Source: Salinibacterium sp. M195
GTDB taxonomy: Bacteria > Actinomycetota > Actinomycetes > Actinomycetales > Microbacteriaceae
DNA length: 64,000 nucleotides
NCBI RefSeq assembly: GCF_019443965.1
Contig: NZ_CP040814.1
Coordinates: forward strand, 558,001-622,000
Direction of reading: 5' to 3'
Shown in pieces: positions 17,311 through 26,066 of the stretch. The first letter of the stretch is position 1. Each line of letters starts with the position of its first letter. Under the pieces are notes generated by a model. That model was not told the origin of the DNA. It saw only the letters and a list, made by a program, of their open reading frames with translations, and made no database searches. The position numbers and the translations under genes were made by a program.

Positions 17311-17359
17311 GGGAGGGTGCCTTTCCGAAGCGTGCGAGCGAGAGTAGAGGAGGGAGGAG

Positions 17360-18250
17360 TTAGAGCGTGGGGAGGTCGCTCGTTGATGTCAGAACGAGAG
17401 CCGCGCGGTCGTGGCCGAGGCTCAGTCGCTGTTCTGCAGAGAGTCCGGTGAGGTAGCCGCTGAGGTACCCGGCGGCGAAGGCGTCGCCGGCACCGACAGC
17501 CTCGACGACGTCAACTTTGTGGGCGGGCACGAAGACCTGACCATCAGCGTTGAACTCAGTGGCACCGATATCGCCGTCCTTGATCACGAGAATTTCGGGG
17601 TTTGACAGCAGCGCGCGCACTGCTTCAGGCGTTGTGGTTCCCCACAGCACTTCGGCTTCGTCGAGGCCAACGAGCACAATGTTTGCTCGTTGAGCGAGCG
17701 CGAGCAGAGTGGGCGCGGCTTCCGCGATTGGCCAGAGGCCAGCACGGTAGTTGACGTCAAAGCTGACGACGGTGTTGCTGAGTGCGGCGCGGTCGAGCAC
17801 GGAGTCGATCAGGGCCGAGCATCCTGCCGAGAGTGAGGGGGTGATTCCCGAAATGTGGGTAATGGCGGCCTGCTCGAATGGCACAGTGGCGAGATCATCC
17901 GGAGTCATTGCCGAAGCGGCTGAGCCAGCGCGGTGGTAGATCACACCATTGCCGGGGTCTTTGAAGTAGAAACCGGTGGGCGCATCCGTGCTGAAATTTA
18001 CGAGGCTGGTGTCGACCCCGCGCTCGCGGAGTTGCCGTTCAACGCGGCGTCCGAAGGCGTCGGCACCGAGATGGCTTGCCCAGGCCGCGTGATGGCCGAG
18101 TGCCGAGAGGTGCACGGCAACATTCGATTCGGCGCCGCCCGTTTCGAGACGGAACAACTCGGCTGTTTCGAGGGGCTCGGCGACGGTGGGAGTGATAAGC
18201 ACCATCGTCTCGCCGATCGCGATGACTTCGGGCTGTTCGTTCGGCTTCAC
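17360..18250 (-). CDS. kdgK: PfkB-family 2-keto-3-deoxygluconate kinase
   Basis: A 296-residue ribokinase-fold sugar kinase. Both PfkB signatures are present: GGAESNVAVHLSALG near residue 34 and the anion-hole motif VEAVGAGDAFAAGYLSG near the C-terminus, which contains the catalytic Asp. The RAGSAAS segment and the linkage to a KDPG aldolase suggest that the substrate is 2-keto-3-deoxygluconate (inference). It is divergent from an IclR regulator, with an inverted repeat between them. Confidence 0.87.
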   Translation of the reverse strand: MKPNEQPEVIAIGETMVLITPTVAEPLETAELFRLETGGAESNVAVHLSALGHHAAWASHLGADAFGRRVERQLRERGVDTSLVNFSTDAPTGFYFKDPGNGVIYHRAGSAASAMTPDDLATVPFEQAAITHISGITPSLSAGCSALIDSVLDRAALSNTVVSFDVNYRAGLWPIAEAAPTLLALAQRANIVLVGLDEAEVLWGTTTPEAVRALLSNPEILVIKDGDIGATEFNADGQVFVPAHKVDVVEAVGAGDAFAAGYLSGYLTGLSAEQRLSLGHDRAALVLTSTSDLPTL

Positions 18251-18263
18251 GACTCCACTATCG

Positions 18264-18301
18264 ACTATATGCGCAATCTGTGCAACACTGTCGCATATAG
18301 T
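18264..18301. promoter_or_regulatory. Candidate IclR operator between kdgK and the IclR gene
   Basis: ACTATATGCG at 18264-18273 is inverted at 18292-18301 (CGCATATAGT). A direct repeat TGCAACAC occurs at 18281-18288 and 18301-18308, 20 bp apart. The site lies in the divergent promoter region. Confidence 0.6.
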
Positions 18302-18357
18302 GCAACACCGAAACGTGGACGGTGGCGCCGTTCACGCACGACTGAGAGAGGCCTCGG

Positions 18358-19095
18358 ATGTCGCAAAGCGTTCGTCGCGCAGCCCGAATTGTCGATTCGA
18401 TCGCCCGTCGCCCGGCAGGCGTCAGCGAGCTTGCAGCAGAGTTTGGCGTGCACCGCTCGACAATGTTCCGCGAAGTTCAGTCCCTCGAAGAGGTCGGCTA
18501 TCTGCGCAAGCGAAAAAATGGCGAGTACGTGCTCGGCCTCCATCTGATCGCGCTCGCCCATCAGGCATCCGATAGTCTCGACCTCGCCGAAATTGCTCAC
18601 GATCGACTGGTGAGATTGCACCGCGCCGTCGGCAACACCATCCATCTTGCTGCGGTGGTCGACCGCAACATTGTGTACGTTGACAAAGTCGAGGACACGA
18701 GCGGAGTGCGCATGTATTCGCGCATTGGCAGCCCAGTTCGTCTCCATTGCAGTGGCCTGGCAAAAGTGATCCTCGCCGAAATGCCTTCCGCCGAGAGGGA
18801 TGCCGTACTCGCCGGTGTGGTGTGGCAAAAGTTCACCGAGAAGACCCTGACCTCCCGCACTGCATTGGATGCCGAACTCGCGGCGGTCGCGGAGCGCGGC
18901 TGGGCGGTCGACGATGGCGAGTTCGAAGACTTCGTGAACTGCATCGCCGTGCCTATTCATGGACCGGCAGGTGTCGTGGGCGCGCTGTCGATCACGGCAA
19001 TTCGCATGGCCGCCGATCTTAAAGCGCTCAAGGCCCACCTCTCACTGCTCGGAGGCGTCGCGCGCGAGATCTCAACCGAACTCGGCGCGGCCTGA
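18358..19095 (+). CDS. IclR-family transcriptional regulator
   Basis: A 245-residue IclR protein. The N-terminal winged helix spans about 5-65 (RAARIVDSIARRPAGVSELAAEFGVHRSTMFREVQSL in part), and the effector domain follows with GSPVRLHCSGLAKVILAEM and VDDGEFEDFVNCIAVPIHGPAG, both usual in IclR proteins. GAGAGG precedes the ATG. It is divergent from the KDG kinase and aldolase genes and most likely represses them through the inverted repeat at 18264-18301, with a keto-deoxy sugar acid as inducer (inference). Confidence 0.92.
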   Translation: MSQSVRRAARIVDSIARRPAGVSELAAEFGVHRSTMFREVQSLEEVGYLRKRKNGEYVLGLHLIALAHQASDSLDLAEIAHDRLVRLHRAVGNTIHLAAVVDRNIVYVDKVEDTSGVRMYSRIGSPVRLHCSGLAKVILAEMPSAERDAVLAGVVWQKFTEKTLTSRTALDAELAAVAERGWAVDDGEFEDFVNCIAVPIHGPAGVVGALSITAIRMAADLKALKAHLSLLGGVAREISTELGAA

Positions 19096-19166
19096 GTGCG
19101 TTGTTTGCGAGTTGAATCGCCGCTGGCCCTGCTGGTGACGAACAGATTTTTACTCGGCTCTTCGCT

Positions 19167-19172
19167 TAGGGT
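19167..19172 (+). promoter_or_regulatory. -10 box, possible leaderless promoter
   Basis: TAGGGT ends 6 nt before the ATG at 19179, the same layout as at eight other genes in the window. Confidence 0.35.
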
Positions 19173-19178
19173 GGCAGC

Positions 19179-19370
19179 ATGACCAAGATCACCGTGTTCC
19201 TCTACCGCGTCGGTGCGACCGTTGCGAATGTCGCGCAGAGTTTTCTGCAAACGGCAGGCGGAGGAAACGGTGATCCCCAGGTCTTCGATGAGACTGCGAA
19301 GCGCGGCAAGCTTTCGGCGCCGCGACCTGCACCGTCAACCGATGTCGAAGAAGTCGAGTGCCGTGAATAG
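19179..19370 (+). CDS. Hypothetical small protein
   Basis: A 63-residue frame in the 374-bp gap between the IclR and XRE-cupin genes. It has a short hydrophobic N-terminal part (ITVFLYRVGATVANVAQSFL) and a charged, Pro-rich C-terminus. No family is recognised. The only support is the leaderless-type -10 box and the otherwise empty gap; the convergent XRE-cupin gene ends 100 bp further on. It may be spurious. Confidence 0.3.
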   Translation: MTKITVFLYRVGATVANVAQSFLQTAGGGNGDPQVFDETAKRGKLSAPRPAPSTDVEEVECRE

Positions 19371-19469
19371 CACGTCGCCATTACCAGTGAGGTTCCTGAT
19401 CTCGCGCCACACGGCGAGAACAGAGGGCGAACCCTGGTGGGTGAACGGGAAGCCGGCCGCAACTCTGAC

Positions 19470-20054
19470 CTAGACGGCGCCGCTCCAGGCAGCAGGCACG
19501 AGGGTCCACAGCACTTCCGCTTCTGCGGCGCCGGGGTTCTTCCAGTTGTGGAGTTCGCGACCCGGGAAGGTGATGGTGTCTCCCGCGACGAGCGAAACGG
19601 TGCGATCGGTGAACTGAATCTCGAAGTTGCCGCTAATGACATGAACGACCTCGACGTCGCAATTGACGGTGTAGAGCTTGTCTCCGCCGTCGGCGCCGGG
19701 TTCGAGGGTTGAGCGCAGCATCTGAATTTTGGACTGCCCGCGAGGGGTAACCATCCGTTCGATCGTGCCACGACCACCCATGTTGATCAGCGGTGCGTCA
19801 GCGAGTGACACGAGTTCGGTCTCGGATGCTTCGAAGAGTGCACCGATGGGCAGGGAGAGTACTTCACACATCGTCAGCAGCGTTGCGACGCTTGGGGAGG
19901 TTTCGTCGCGCTCAACCCGGCTGATGAATCCCTTGGTCAGGCTCGTGGCGCTGGCCAATTGTTCGATCGTGAGCCCTTGTGCTCGACGGCTTGAACGAAG
20001 GCGTGCACCGACCCGAACGCGGTTCTGGGATGGCGTGGGGTGCACGGGACGCAT
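19470..20054 (-). CDS. XRE-family regulator with C-terminal cupin domain
   Basis: A 194-residue protein. Residues about 14-68 form an XRE helix-turn-helix (LTIEQLASATSLTKGFISRVERDETSPSVATL), and the last 80 residues form a single cupin barrel with VVHVISGNFEIQF and FPGRELHNWKNPG. This layout is shared by regulators such as PuuR, which control amine and polyamine catabolism. It is divergent from the ureohydrolase operon starting at 20200 and probably represses it; the 145-bp gap holds A/T-rich dyads near 20141-20163. Confidence 0.9.
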   Translation of the reverse strand: MRPVHPTPSQNRVRVGARLRSSRRAQGLTIEQLASATSLTKGFISRVERDETSPSVATLLTMCEVLSLPIGALFEASETELVSLADAPLINMGGRGTIERMVTPRGQSKIQMLRSTLEPGADGGDKLYTVNCDVEVVHVISGNFEIQFTDRTVSLVAGDTITFPGRELHNWKNPGAAEAEVLWTLVPAAWSGAV

Positions 20055-20140
20055 GGAGCTCCTTCGGTGGAGGGGATTTCTTGTCTATCTTGACAGGCGC
20101 TACGGATACCGACAGAATCGTCACACGCTTTGTTGCCTAA

Positions 20141-20163
20141 TATGCACTTTATGTTTCGCATAA
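20141..20163. promoter_or_regulatory. A/T-rich dyads in the XRE-cupin / ureohydrolase promoter
   Basis: TATGC at 20141-20145 is inverted at 20158-20162, and a nested TTATG/CATAA dyad (20149-20153, 20159-20163) overlaps it. Arms are short, so this is only a candidate operator. Confidence 0.3.
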
Positions 20164-20199
20164 GTATCTCACCTAACCCAACGAAGGGAAGCGGGAATC

Positions 20200-21174
20200 A
20201 TGACTGACCAGACTCACCAGGCCAAACGCACCGAACCGATCGGTCCAGCCGATGCAAGCGTTGCGCCCCGCTACGCCGGGATCGCCACCTTCGCCCGCTT
20301 GCCCCGCATCGAAGATGTGCCGCGCGCCGACATTGCCGTCGTCGGGGTTCCCTTCGACAGCGGCGTTAGCTACCGCCCCGGCGCCCGCTTCGGCCCGGCC
20401 CACGTTCGCGAAGCCTCACGCTTGCTTCGCCCGTACAACCCCGAGCAAGACGTCACGCCGTTTAGCACTCAACAGGTCGTGGATGCTGGCGACATCTCCG
20501 CGAACCCGTTCAACCTCGACGAGGCCGTAACTCAGATTCAACAGGGCGCTGCGGCACTCAGTGCCGACGGCAAACGACTCGTCACGATCGGTGGCGACCA
20601 CACGATCGCCCTTCCGCTCCTGCGGGTTGTCGCCGAGAAGCACGGCCCCATCGCAGTGCTTCACTTCGACGCGCACCTCGACACCTGGGACACCTACTTC
20701 GGCGCGCCGATCACGCACGGCACTCCCTTCCGCCGGGCCTCCGAAGAGGGACTCATCGACATGAACGCGAGCATGCATGTTGGCATCCGCGGCCCTCTCT
20801 ATTCACGAGATGATCTTCGCGATGACGAACGCCTCGGGTTTGCAATCATCTCCAGTGCCGAAATCGAGACCGAGGGTCTTCAGGTCGCCATTGAGCGGAT
20901 GCTCGCCCGCCTTGGTGATCGCCCCGTCTACGTTTCGGTCGACATCGATGTTCTCGACCCGGCCCACGCGCCAGGCACCGGCACTCCAGAGGCTGGCGGA
21001 ATGACCAGCCGCGAACTTCTGGCGATGCTGCGCGCACTCCGCAACGTCAACATTGTGGGCGCCGACGTTGTTGAGGTCGCTCCCGCTTACGACCACGCGC
21101 AAATTACTGCAGTCGCAGCGTCACACGTGGCATACGAAATAATCTCGGCCATGACGCCGAACACACAACCGTGA
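20200..21174 (+). CDS. Agmatinase-family ureohydrolase
   Basis: A 324-residue arginase-fold enzyme. All binuclear manganese ligands are visible: H134 (GGDHTIALP), D157, H159 and D161 ([10 protein letters not shown]), and D248 and D250 ([22 protein letters not shown]). It releases urea from a guanidino compound; agmatine is the default call, but guanidinobutyrate or guanidinopropionate enzymes look similar. GAAGGGAAG precedes the ATG. It leads an apparent operon with an NCS1 permease, an alcohol dehydrogenase and a nitrilase-type amidase, which does not resemble a standard polyamine route. Confidence 0.9.
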   Translation: MTDQTHQAKRTEPIGPADASVAPRYAGIATFARLPRIEDVPRADIAVVGVPFDSGVSYRPGARFGPAHVREASRLLRPYNPEQDVTPFSTQQVVDAGDISANPFNLDEAVTQIQQGAAALSADGKRLVTIGGDHTIALPLLRVVAEKHGPIAVLHFDAHLDTWDTYFGAPITHGTPFRRASEEGLIDMNASMHVGIRGPLYSRDDLRDDERLGFAIISSAEIETEGLQVAIERMLARLGDRPVYVSVDIDVLDPAHAPGTGTPEAGGMTSRELLAMLRALRNVNIVGADVVEVAPAYDHAQITAVAASHVAYEIISAMTPNTQP

Positions 21175-21206
21175 TCACCCGATAACTACGAATAATCGAA
21201 AGGACA

Positions 21207-21290
21207 ATGATGTCAACCCTGACTATTTCGGCTCTGAGAGCTGCCGCGCCCGACGTCTTTGCAATGCAAGGAAGCAGGAAGAACTCATGA
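21207..21290 (+). CDS. 27-residue mini-ORF coupled to the next gene
   Basis: ATGATG at 21207 lies 5 nt after AAAGGA and opens a 27-codon frame (MMSTLTISALRAAAPDVF...). Its TGA overlaps the start of the 56-residue gene as ATGA. No family is recognised. It could be a regulatory leader peptide or a true micropeptide. Too short to judge by composition. Confidence 0.35.
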   Translation: MMSTLTISALRAAAPDVFAMQGSRKNS

Positions 21291-21457
21291 CCATGGAAAA
21301 AAATAGCGACGAACTCGAACGTCGTCTCAACGAAGTTGAAAAGAACGAATCAGGGGACGCAGTACACGCTCCCCTCAGCGCGCGAACACTAACGGTGTTC
21401 CTCGGAGTAGCTGCCTTGCTCGTTGTCCTTCCGCTCACATTCACGGTGCTGCTATGA
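21287..21457 (+). CDS. 56-residue single-pass membrane peptide
   Basis: A charged N-terminal half (EKNSDELERRLNEVEKNES, probably helical and cytoplasmic) is followed by one membrane helix (LTVFLGVAALLVVLPLTFTVLL) that ends the protein. GGAAGCAGGAAG precedes the ATG. Its stop overlaps the start of the NCS1 permease as ATGA, so equal and coupled translation is expected. It looks like a small accessory subunit of the transporter, as known for some sodium-coupled symporters, but I cannot assign a family. Confidence 0.7.
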   Translation: MTMEKNSDELERRLNEVEKNESGDAVHAPLSARTLTVFLGVAALLVVLPLTFTVLL

Positions 21458-22935
21458 GCGCGCAGGAGCCGGACACCCAGACGCAGTCACAGAAGGTTGC
21501 CTCGTCGGTAGCTGATGAAGCGACATACAGCTCTATGCCGCTCCTTAAATCTGAGCGGGTCTGGAAAGCGACAGACTTCACTTGGGTAAACGTGAGCCTC
21601 GCGATTGCGACGTGGGCATTCCTTATTGGTGGTTCTACCGTTCTTCTTGTCGGTTTTCTTGATGGAATTGCGGCAATGTTGATCGGTAATAGCATCGGGC
21701 TGTCAGTGATGGCCCTCGGGAGCGTGGTGCTGAGCCAGAGGCTCGGTGTCGAACAGTACCGAACTCTGAGGGCTGTTTTCGGTGGTGTTGGCGTAGTGAT
21801 CGTCGTGTTCACTATCGTGCTCTTGGTCGAAGCCGGATGGACGTCACTTCTGGGAGTGATGTTTGGCCGAGCACTTGCGCAGATTTCGAATCAGGCATTT
21901 GGCACGGACTTCTCCGCGGGTGGTCCGATCGTCATTGCCTTCGCACTCCTGGCACTGGCCGCCGGATGGTACTTGCTTTCCCGCGGTCCCGTCACCATCA
22001 GCAAGCTCAACAGATTCGTTGCTCCCGGGTTGATCGTTGTCGTCGTGATCATGATGGCTCTGCTCATGAGCCAGCACTCTTTTCAAGAGCTGCTCGACGC
22101 GCCACCGATCGCGCCCTTCGACGATGACCAGCTGAACTTCGCTATTGCTATCGAATTCAATATTGGTGCCGGACTCTCCTGGTGGCCGGTGATGGGCACG
22201 CTCGCGCGCCTCACTCGCAGCCCCAAGAGTGCGCTGTGGCCCACCTATTTGGGAATCTTGCTCGGCACCGTCGTGGCCCAGATCGTGGGAATGGCAGCGG
22301 CGCTGCTCATCGGTGAATCCGACCCCACGGCATGGATGGTTCCGGTTGCCGGCCCCGTCCTTGGCGTGCTCACTCTGTTGTTCGTCGGCTTTGCCAACGT
22401 GACCAGCATGGCGGCCATCGCCTACTCGACAGTGCTCGCTCTTAAGCAGTCGAGCGGACGCGTTCTTGAGCGCTTTAGCTGGCCGGTTCTCTGCGCGTTA
22501 TTCCTGGCCCTCCCGGCAGTCTTGGTCTTCTTCCCTGACTTCCTCTATGGCCAATTCCAGACCTTCGTAATCATCAGTGGTGCTTTCGTTGCCGCAATCT
22601 GCGGCGTCATCATTGCTGACTACTTCCTCTTGCGGCGTCAACGGATTCAGCTGCGGGCACTGTACTCCTCAGGGGCCGGAGCCCCCTACCGGTTCCATGG
22701 CGGTCTGAATATTGCGGCCATGATCGCAATCGCGGCATCCGCCACGTTCTATTTCTGGGTCTACAACCCGATCACCCTAGAAACTCAGCCGATGTTTAGT
22801 TGGACAACCGCAACGGTGCCCTCGGTGGTTCTCGCAATGCTCGTCTATCTGACCATGAGTTGGGTACTGAATATTCGCGGCAATCGCGGCGGCTATGCCG
22901 CAAAAGATTCATTCGAGAACGCAGGAGCCAAATGA
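21454..22935 (+). CDS. NCS1-family purine/cytosine-type permease
   Basis: A 493-residue transporter with about twelve membrane helices, beginning after a 45-residue cytoplasmic N-terminus. The block WVNVSLAIATWAFLIGG near the first helix, FNIGAGLSWWPVMGTLARLT and GVIIADYFLLRRQ near the end are typical of nucleobase:cation symporter-1 proteins. Known substrates are purines, cytosine, allantoin, hydantoins, thiamine or pyridoxine. Overlaps at both ends couple it to the small membrane peptide and the alcohol dehydrogenase. Context suggests that it imports the compound degraded by this operon. Confidence 0.9.
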   Translation: MSAQEPDTQTQSQKVASSVADEATYSSMPLLKSERVWKATDFTWVNVSLAIATWAFLIGGSTVLLVGFLDGIAAMLIGNSIGLSVMALGSVVLSQRLGVEQYRTLRAVFGGVGVVIVVFTIVLLVEAGWTSLLGVMFGRALAQISNQAFGTDFSAGGPIVIAFALLALAAGWYLLSRGPVTISKLNRFVAPGLIVVVVIMMALLMSQHSFQELLDAPPIAPFDDDQLNFAIAIEFNIGAGLSWWPVMGTLARLTRSPKSALWPTYLGILLGTVVAQIVGMAAALLIGESDPTAWMVPVAGPVLGVLTLLFVGFANVTSMAAIAYSTVLALKQSSGRVLERFSWPVLCALFLALPAVLVFFPDFLYGQFQTFVIISGAFVAAICGVIIADYFLLRRQRIQLRALYSSGAGAPYRFHGGLNIAAMIAIAASATFYFWVYNPITLETQPMFSWTTATVPSVVLAMLVYLTMSWVLNIRGNRGGYAAKDSFENAGAK

Positions 22936-24041
22936 GCACACGATCCGTTCGCGCCGCCGTGTACCGGGGCGTAGAAAAGCACGTTGCCGTTGAAACACTT
23001 CTTCTGGACGCTCCCAGGGCGTCAGAAGTTCGTATCCGAGTGCGCGCAGCCGGCGTCTGCGGCTCGGACCGTCACGTTGTCGACGGTGAATGGAACGTTC
23101 CGATGCCCGCCATCATGGGTCACGAGGCTGCGGGGGTAGTCGAGTCGGTCGGTGCTGAAGTTCGCAACATCGCCGAGGGCGATCATGTTGTGGTCGCGTG
23201 GCACCAGGCATGCCAGCGCTGTGCGGAATGCGCCAGCGGGGCGCCTTGGGCTTGCCGCTTTGTGCGCTCAAACGACTCCATGCTTCCCGACGGAACAACG
23301 CGGTGGCATGACGAAGACGGCGCCGAAATGCAGCCATATCTCGCCGTGGGTGCTATGAGCGAGTACATCGTCGTTCCGGAATTTGCGGCGATCCCGATCC
23401 CGCGAGATGTTCCTTTCCCTGTCGCCAGCCTCATCGGATGCTCGGTCGGCACTGGTTACGGCGCCGTCGTGAACAATGCCAAGGTAGCCGCCGGTGAGAG
23501 CGCCGTCGTGATCGGTGTCGGAGGCGTCGGACTCTCAATCGTTGCTGCACTGCGGCTTGCCGGTGCTAGCCCGGTGATTGCCGTCGATGTCTCGGAAGAA
23601 AAACTTGCCCAAGCTGTCTTGATGGGGGCGACGCATGGTTTCCTTAGCGATGAGCATCTCGCCGAGAAGATCACCAAGCTAACGAACGGCGGAGCCAATG
23701 TGGCTTTCGAAGCGATCGGTCGAATTGCGACCATGGAGCTTCTTCCCGATCTCATCCGGCCCGGCGGGCGTGCAGTTTATGTTGGGTTGCCCCCGGAAAA
23801 CACGCGCGTCGAGCTCGATGCTCTTCAGCTTGCGTATGACGGCAAGACCATCATTGGTTCGAACTATGGCGGACTTGTGCCCGCGCGGGACTTCCCGCGC
23901 ATCGCCCAGGCCTACCTTGATGGTCAGTTGCCCATCGAGAGCATGATCGGTGCCAACATTGCTTTAGACGATGTGGATGACGCGTTCCGTGCACTCCGCG
24001 ATGGCGACAACGGTCGGCGCGTCATCGTCTTCGACGACTAA
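22932..24041 (+). CDS. Zinc-dependent medium-chain alcohol dehydrogenase
   Basis: A 369-residue MDR enzyme. Catalytic zinc ligands are C43 (GVCGSDRH) and H64-E65 (GHEAAGVVESVG); structural zinc cysteines are C94, C97, C100 and C108 in a CX2CX2CX7C array. The Rossmann motif VIGVGGVGLSIV binds NAD(P). The ATG at 22932 overlaps the permease stop as ATGA. It likely oxidises an alcohol intermediate of the imported compound to an aldehyde, but no aldehyde dehydrogenase gene follows. Confidence 0.9.
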   Translation: MSTRSVRAAVYRGVEKHVAVETLLLDAPRASEVRIRVRAAGVCGSDRHVVDGEWNVPMPAIMGHEAAGVVESVGAEVRNIAEGDHVVVAWHQACQRCAECASGAPWACRFVRSNDSMLPDGTTRWHDEDGAEMQPYLAVGAMSEYIVVPEFAAIPIPRDVPFPVASLIGCSVGTGYGAVVNNAKVAAGESAVVIGVGGVGLSIVAALRLAGASPVIAVDVSEEKLAQAVLMGATHGFLSDEHLAEKITKLTNGGANVAFEAIGRIATMELLPDLIRPGGRAVYVGLPPENTRVELDALQLAYDGKTIIGSNYGGLVPARDFPRIAQAYLDGQLPIESMIGANIALDDVDDAFRALRDGDNGRRVIVFDD

Positions 24042-24077
24042 GCAAGCAAACAGCGGCAAAGCTAACGAGAAGAACGC

Positions 24078-24947
24078 ATGGGGAGCGCAATGAATAACAG
24101 CATGTTGACCGTCGCTAGCTGCCAAGTGGAGCTCGCGGTCGGCGATATCGCGGCGAATCGTCGGTCAGTGCGTTCCGCTATTTCTGAAGCGGTGGATGGC
24201 GGTGCTCAGGTTGTGGTTCTACCTGAGCTCGCAAACACCGGCTATATGTTTGCTGACCTCGATGAACTTCGAAATCTCGCGGAGCCCGTCGACGGGCCGA
24301 CGGTAAGCGAGTGGGTGGCGCTTGCCGCTGAACACGATCTGATTATCGTCGGAGGCTTCGCGGAGGCCGGCGCTGACGGCGAGGTTTTCAACTCTGCCGT
24401 GCTCGTCGATGCGTCAGGGGTGCGAGCGTGTTACCGCAAAGCGCATCTCTGGAACACAGAAAAAGATGACTTGTTCACGCCTGGCACAGGAAGGCCTCCG
24501 GTAGTTGATACCGCCGTCGGTCGCCTTGGTGTGATGGTTTGTTATGACCTTGAGTTCCCTGAGTGGGTGCGCACAGCCGCGTTAGAGGGCGCAGAACTGC
24601 TGTGTTGCCCCGTGAACTGGCCGCTCTATCCCGCACCAGAGGGCGAGCGGCCTATCGAGGTCGTCAAAGTTCAGGCCGCGGCCGCAACGAACCGCATGTT
24701 CGTTGTTGCGGCTGACCGGGCTGGGCGTGAACGAGGGCAGGACTGGTTGGGCGGGAGCGTGATTGTGGACGCCGATGGCTTTCCGCTCACGAGCCTCGGG
24801 TTGGGCGTTGCAGGGATGCACCTAGCCACAATCGATCTGAGCGATGCCCGCAACAAGACGATCAGTGAGCTGAACGATGTTCACGGTGATCGCCGCCCCG
24901 AGCTGTATTTCGAAGCCGAGAGGCGCGCTCGGGGTTCAGCTCACTGA
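24078..24947 (+). CDS. Nitrilase-superfamily carbon-nitrogen hydrolase
   Basis: A 289-residue amidase. The triad is E50 (VVVLPELANTGY), K121 (CYRKAHLWNTEKD) and C155 (VMVCYDLEFPEW). The closest layout is the omega-amidase / N-carbamoylputrescine amidase type, which releases ammonia from a carboxamide or carbamoyl group. Two in-frame starts are possible: ATG at 24078, or ATG at 24090 behind GGGGAGC. It closes the ureohydrolase operon and its stop region overlaps the convergent DUF3179 gene by 7 nt. Confidence 0.9.
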   Translation: MGSAMNNSMLTVASCQVELAVGDIAANRRSVRSAISEAVDGGAQVVVLPELANTGYMFADLDELRNLAEPVDGPTVSEWVALAAEHDLIIVGGFAEAGADGEVFNSAVLVDASGVRACYRKAHLWNTEKDDLFTPGTGRPPVVDTAVGRLGVMVCYDLEFPEWVRTAALEGAELLCCPVNWPLYPAPEGERPIEVVKVQAAAATNRMFVVAADRAGRERGQDWLGGSVIVDADGFPLTSLGLGVAGMHLATIDLSDARNKTISELNDVHGDRRPELYFEAERRARGSAH

Positions 24948-25966
24948 TTGGCCGCCGTTTCAGGGACGAAGACTTCGCCGTCCTCGTTCTGCACGGCCCA
25001 GCTGAACCACATTTCGAAGTAGAACGGGATTTCGACGGCGTCAGGGCCCGATATGTGCAGCTCGCCGTCAGTTTTTTCTAGAGTGACCTCCTCGCCGTCG
25101 ACCGCCGTCGTGTAGTGGCGACCGTCTTCGAGTTCTAGCCATGGCGAAGCGACGTGCGTATCGCCGATGCTGAAGGCTACGAAGATTGTTTTCGCGGGGT
25201 AGCGGTCGTCAACTCGACTTGGCACGAAGTAAAACTCGTCGCTGTCGTCGTACCCGGCGTAGGGGTTGTTGCTGTAGTCGCGGGAGTGCCCGGTGTTCTC
25301 ATTCACGATCAGCGCCTCGGGATACCGCTCCTTGATTTCGCCGACGCTGAGCAATTGAAAGCTGTGCAGTTGCAGCTTGTGAGGATAGTGTTCGCCGGCG
25401 AGGGCATTTCCGGTGCTCTGCTGCCACAGGGTCTCTGTGGCGCGGTCGAACATGATCATGTTGCTTTCGAGCAGACCGCCGCTGACCCCAAAGGTGGTCG
25501 TCTCTCCGCCGGGAAGCACGCTGTCGAAGACGGCCGCGCTGCCGCACAGTGGGCAGAAGGTGACGGCGATGGGTGAGCCATCGATGGTGTCATTGACGAT
25601 TTCATGCCAGACCAGAATGTTGTAGGGGTAGGCCTTGGTTTCGGTCTCGCCCTGAACGAGGATCGCCAGCACCTCATCCGGATGCGCAAAGCTGGCCACT
25701 GGGTCAAACTGGGGTTCATCGATCGCCGGGATGCCGTCTTTTGGCGGCCCTCCACTAAGTGCTTGGCTGATCGCGGCGTCGGCCTGTGACCAGTCGGTGC
25801 GGGGAAAGTCTTGCTGAAGGAAGTCGGGAATCGCTGTTGTGGCCGAATCTGCTGACGAGTCTGTTGCGCCTTGCCGAGAGTTTGTGGCGGCGCTGACAGC
25901 GATCGCGATAACGACGATTGCGACGGCGGCAGCGGCGATGGCAGTCACAGCGGTGCGCTTCTTCAT
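24941..25966 (-). CDS. DUF3179 domain-containing membrane-anchored protein
   Basis: A 341-residue protein with an N-terminal membrane anchor (about 7-27), a Ser/Thr/Ala linker, then the DUF3179 domain. Hallmarks are YPYNILVWHEIVNDTIDGSPIAVTFCPLCGSAAVF and TLWQQSTGNALAGE. The FCPLC segment holds two cysteines spaced CxxC that may bind a metal or heme. Members are exported proteins of unknown function. It stands alone between convergent and divergent neighbours. Confidence 0.88.
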   Translation of the reverse strand: MKKRTAVTAIAAAAVAIVVIAIAVSAATNSRQGATDSSADSATTAIPDFLQQDFPRTDWSQADAAISQALSGGPPKDGIPAIDEPQFDPVASFAHPDEVLAILVQGETETKAYPYNILVWHEIVNDTIDGSPIAVTFCPLCGSAAVFDSVLPGGETTTFGVSGGLLESNMIMFDRATETLWQQSTGNALAGEHYPHKLQLHSFQLLSVGEIKERYPEALIVNENTGHSRDYSNNPYAGYDDSDEFYFVPSRVDDRYPAKTIFVAFSIGDTHVASPWLELEDGRHYTTAVDGEEVTLEKTDGELHISGPDAVEIPFYFEMWFSWAVQNEDGEVFVPETAANQ

Positions 25967-26066
25967 GGTCTGGCTCCCATCGCGGTCTCGTTCACAACCG
26001 ATGACGAAAGACTAGGCGCGGTCGACCCCGCTGTCTGTGACGTGGGGCACACTGCAGAAGTGCAAC

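Noticed and set aside
19202..19777. A 191-codon minus-strand frame overlapping the XRE-cupin gene
   Set aside because: The XRE-cupin gene in another frame explains this region; the product is Ser/Arg/Pro-rich without motifs.
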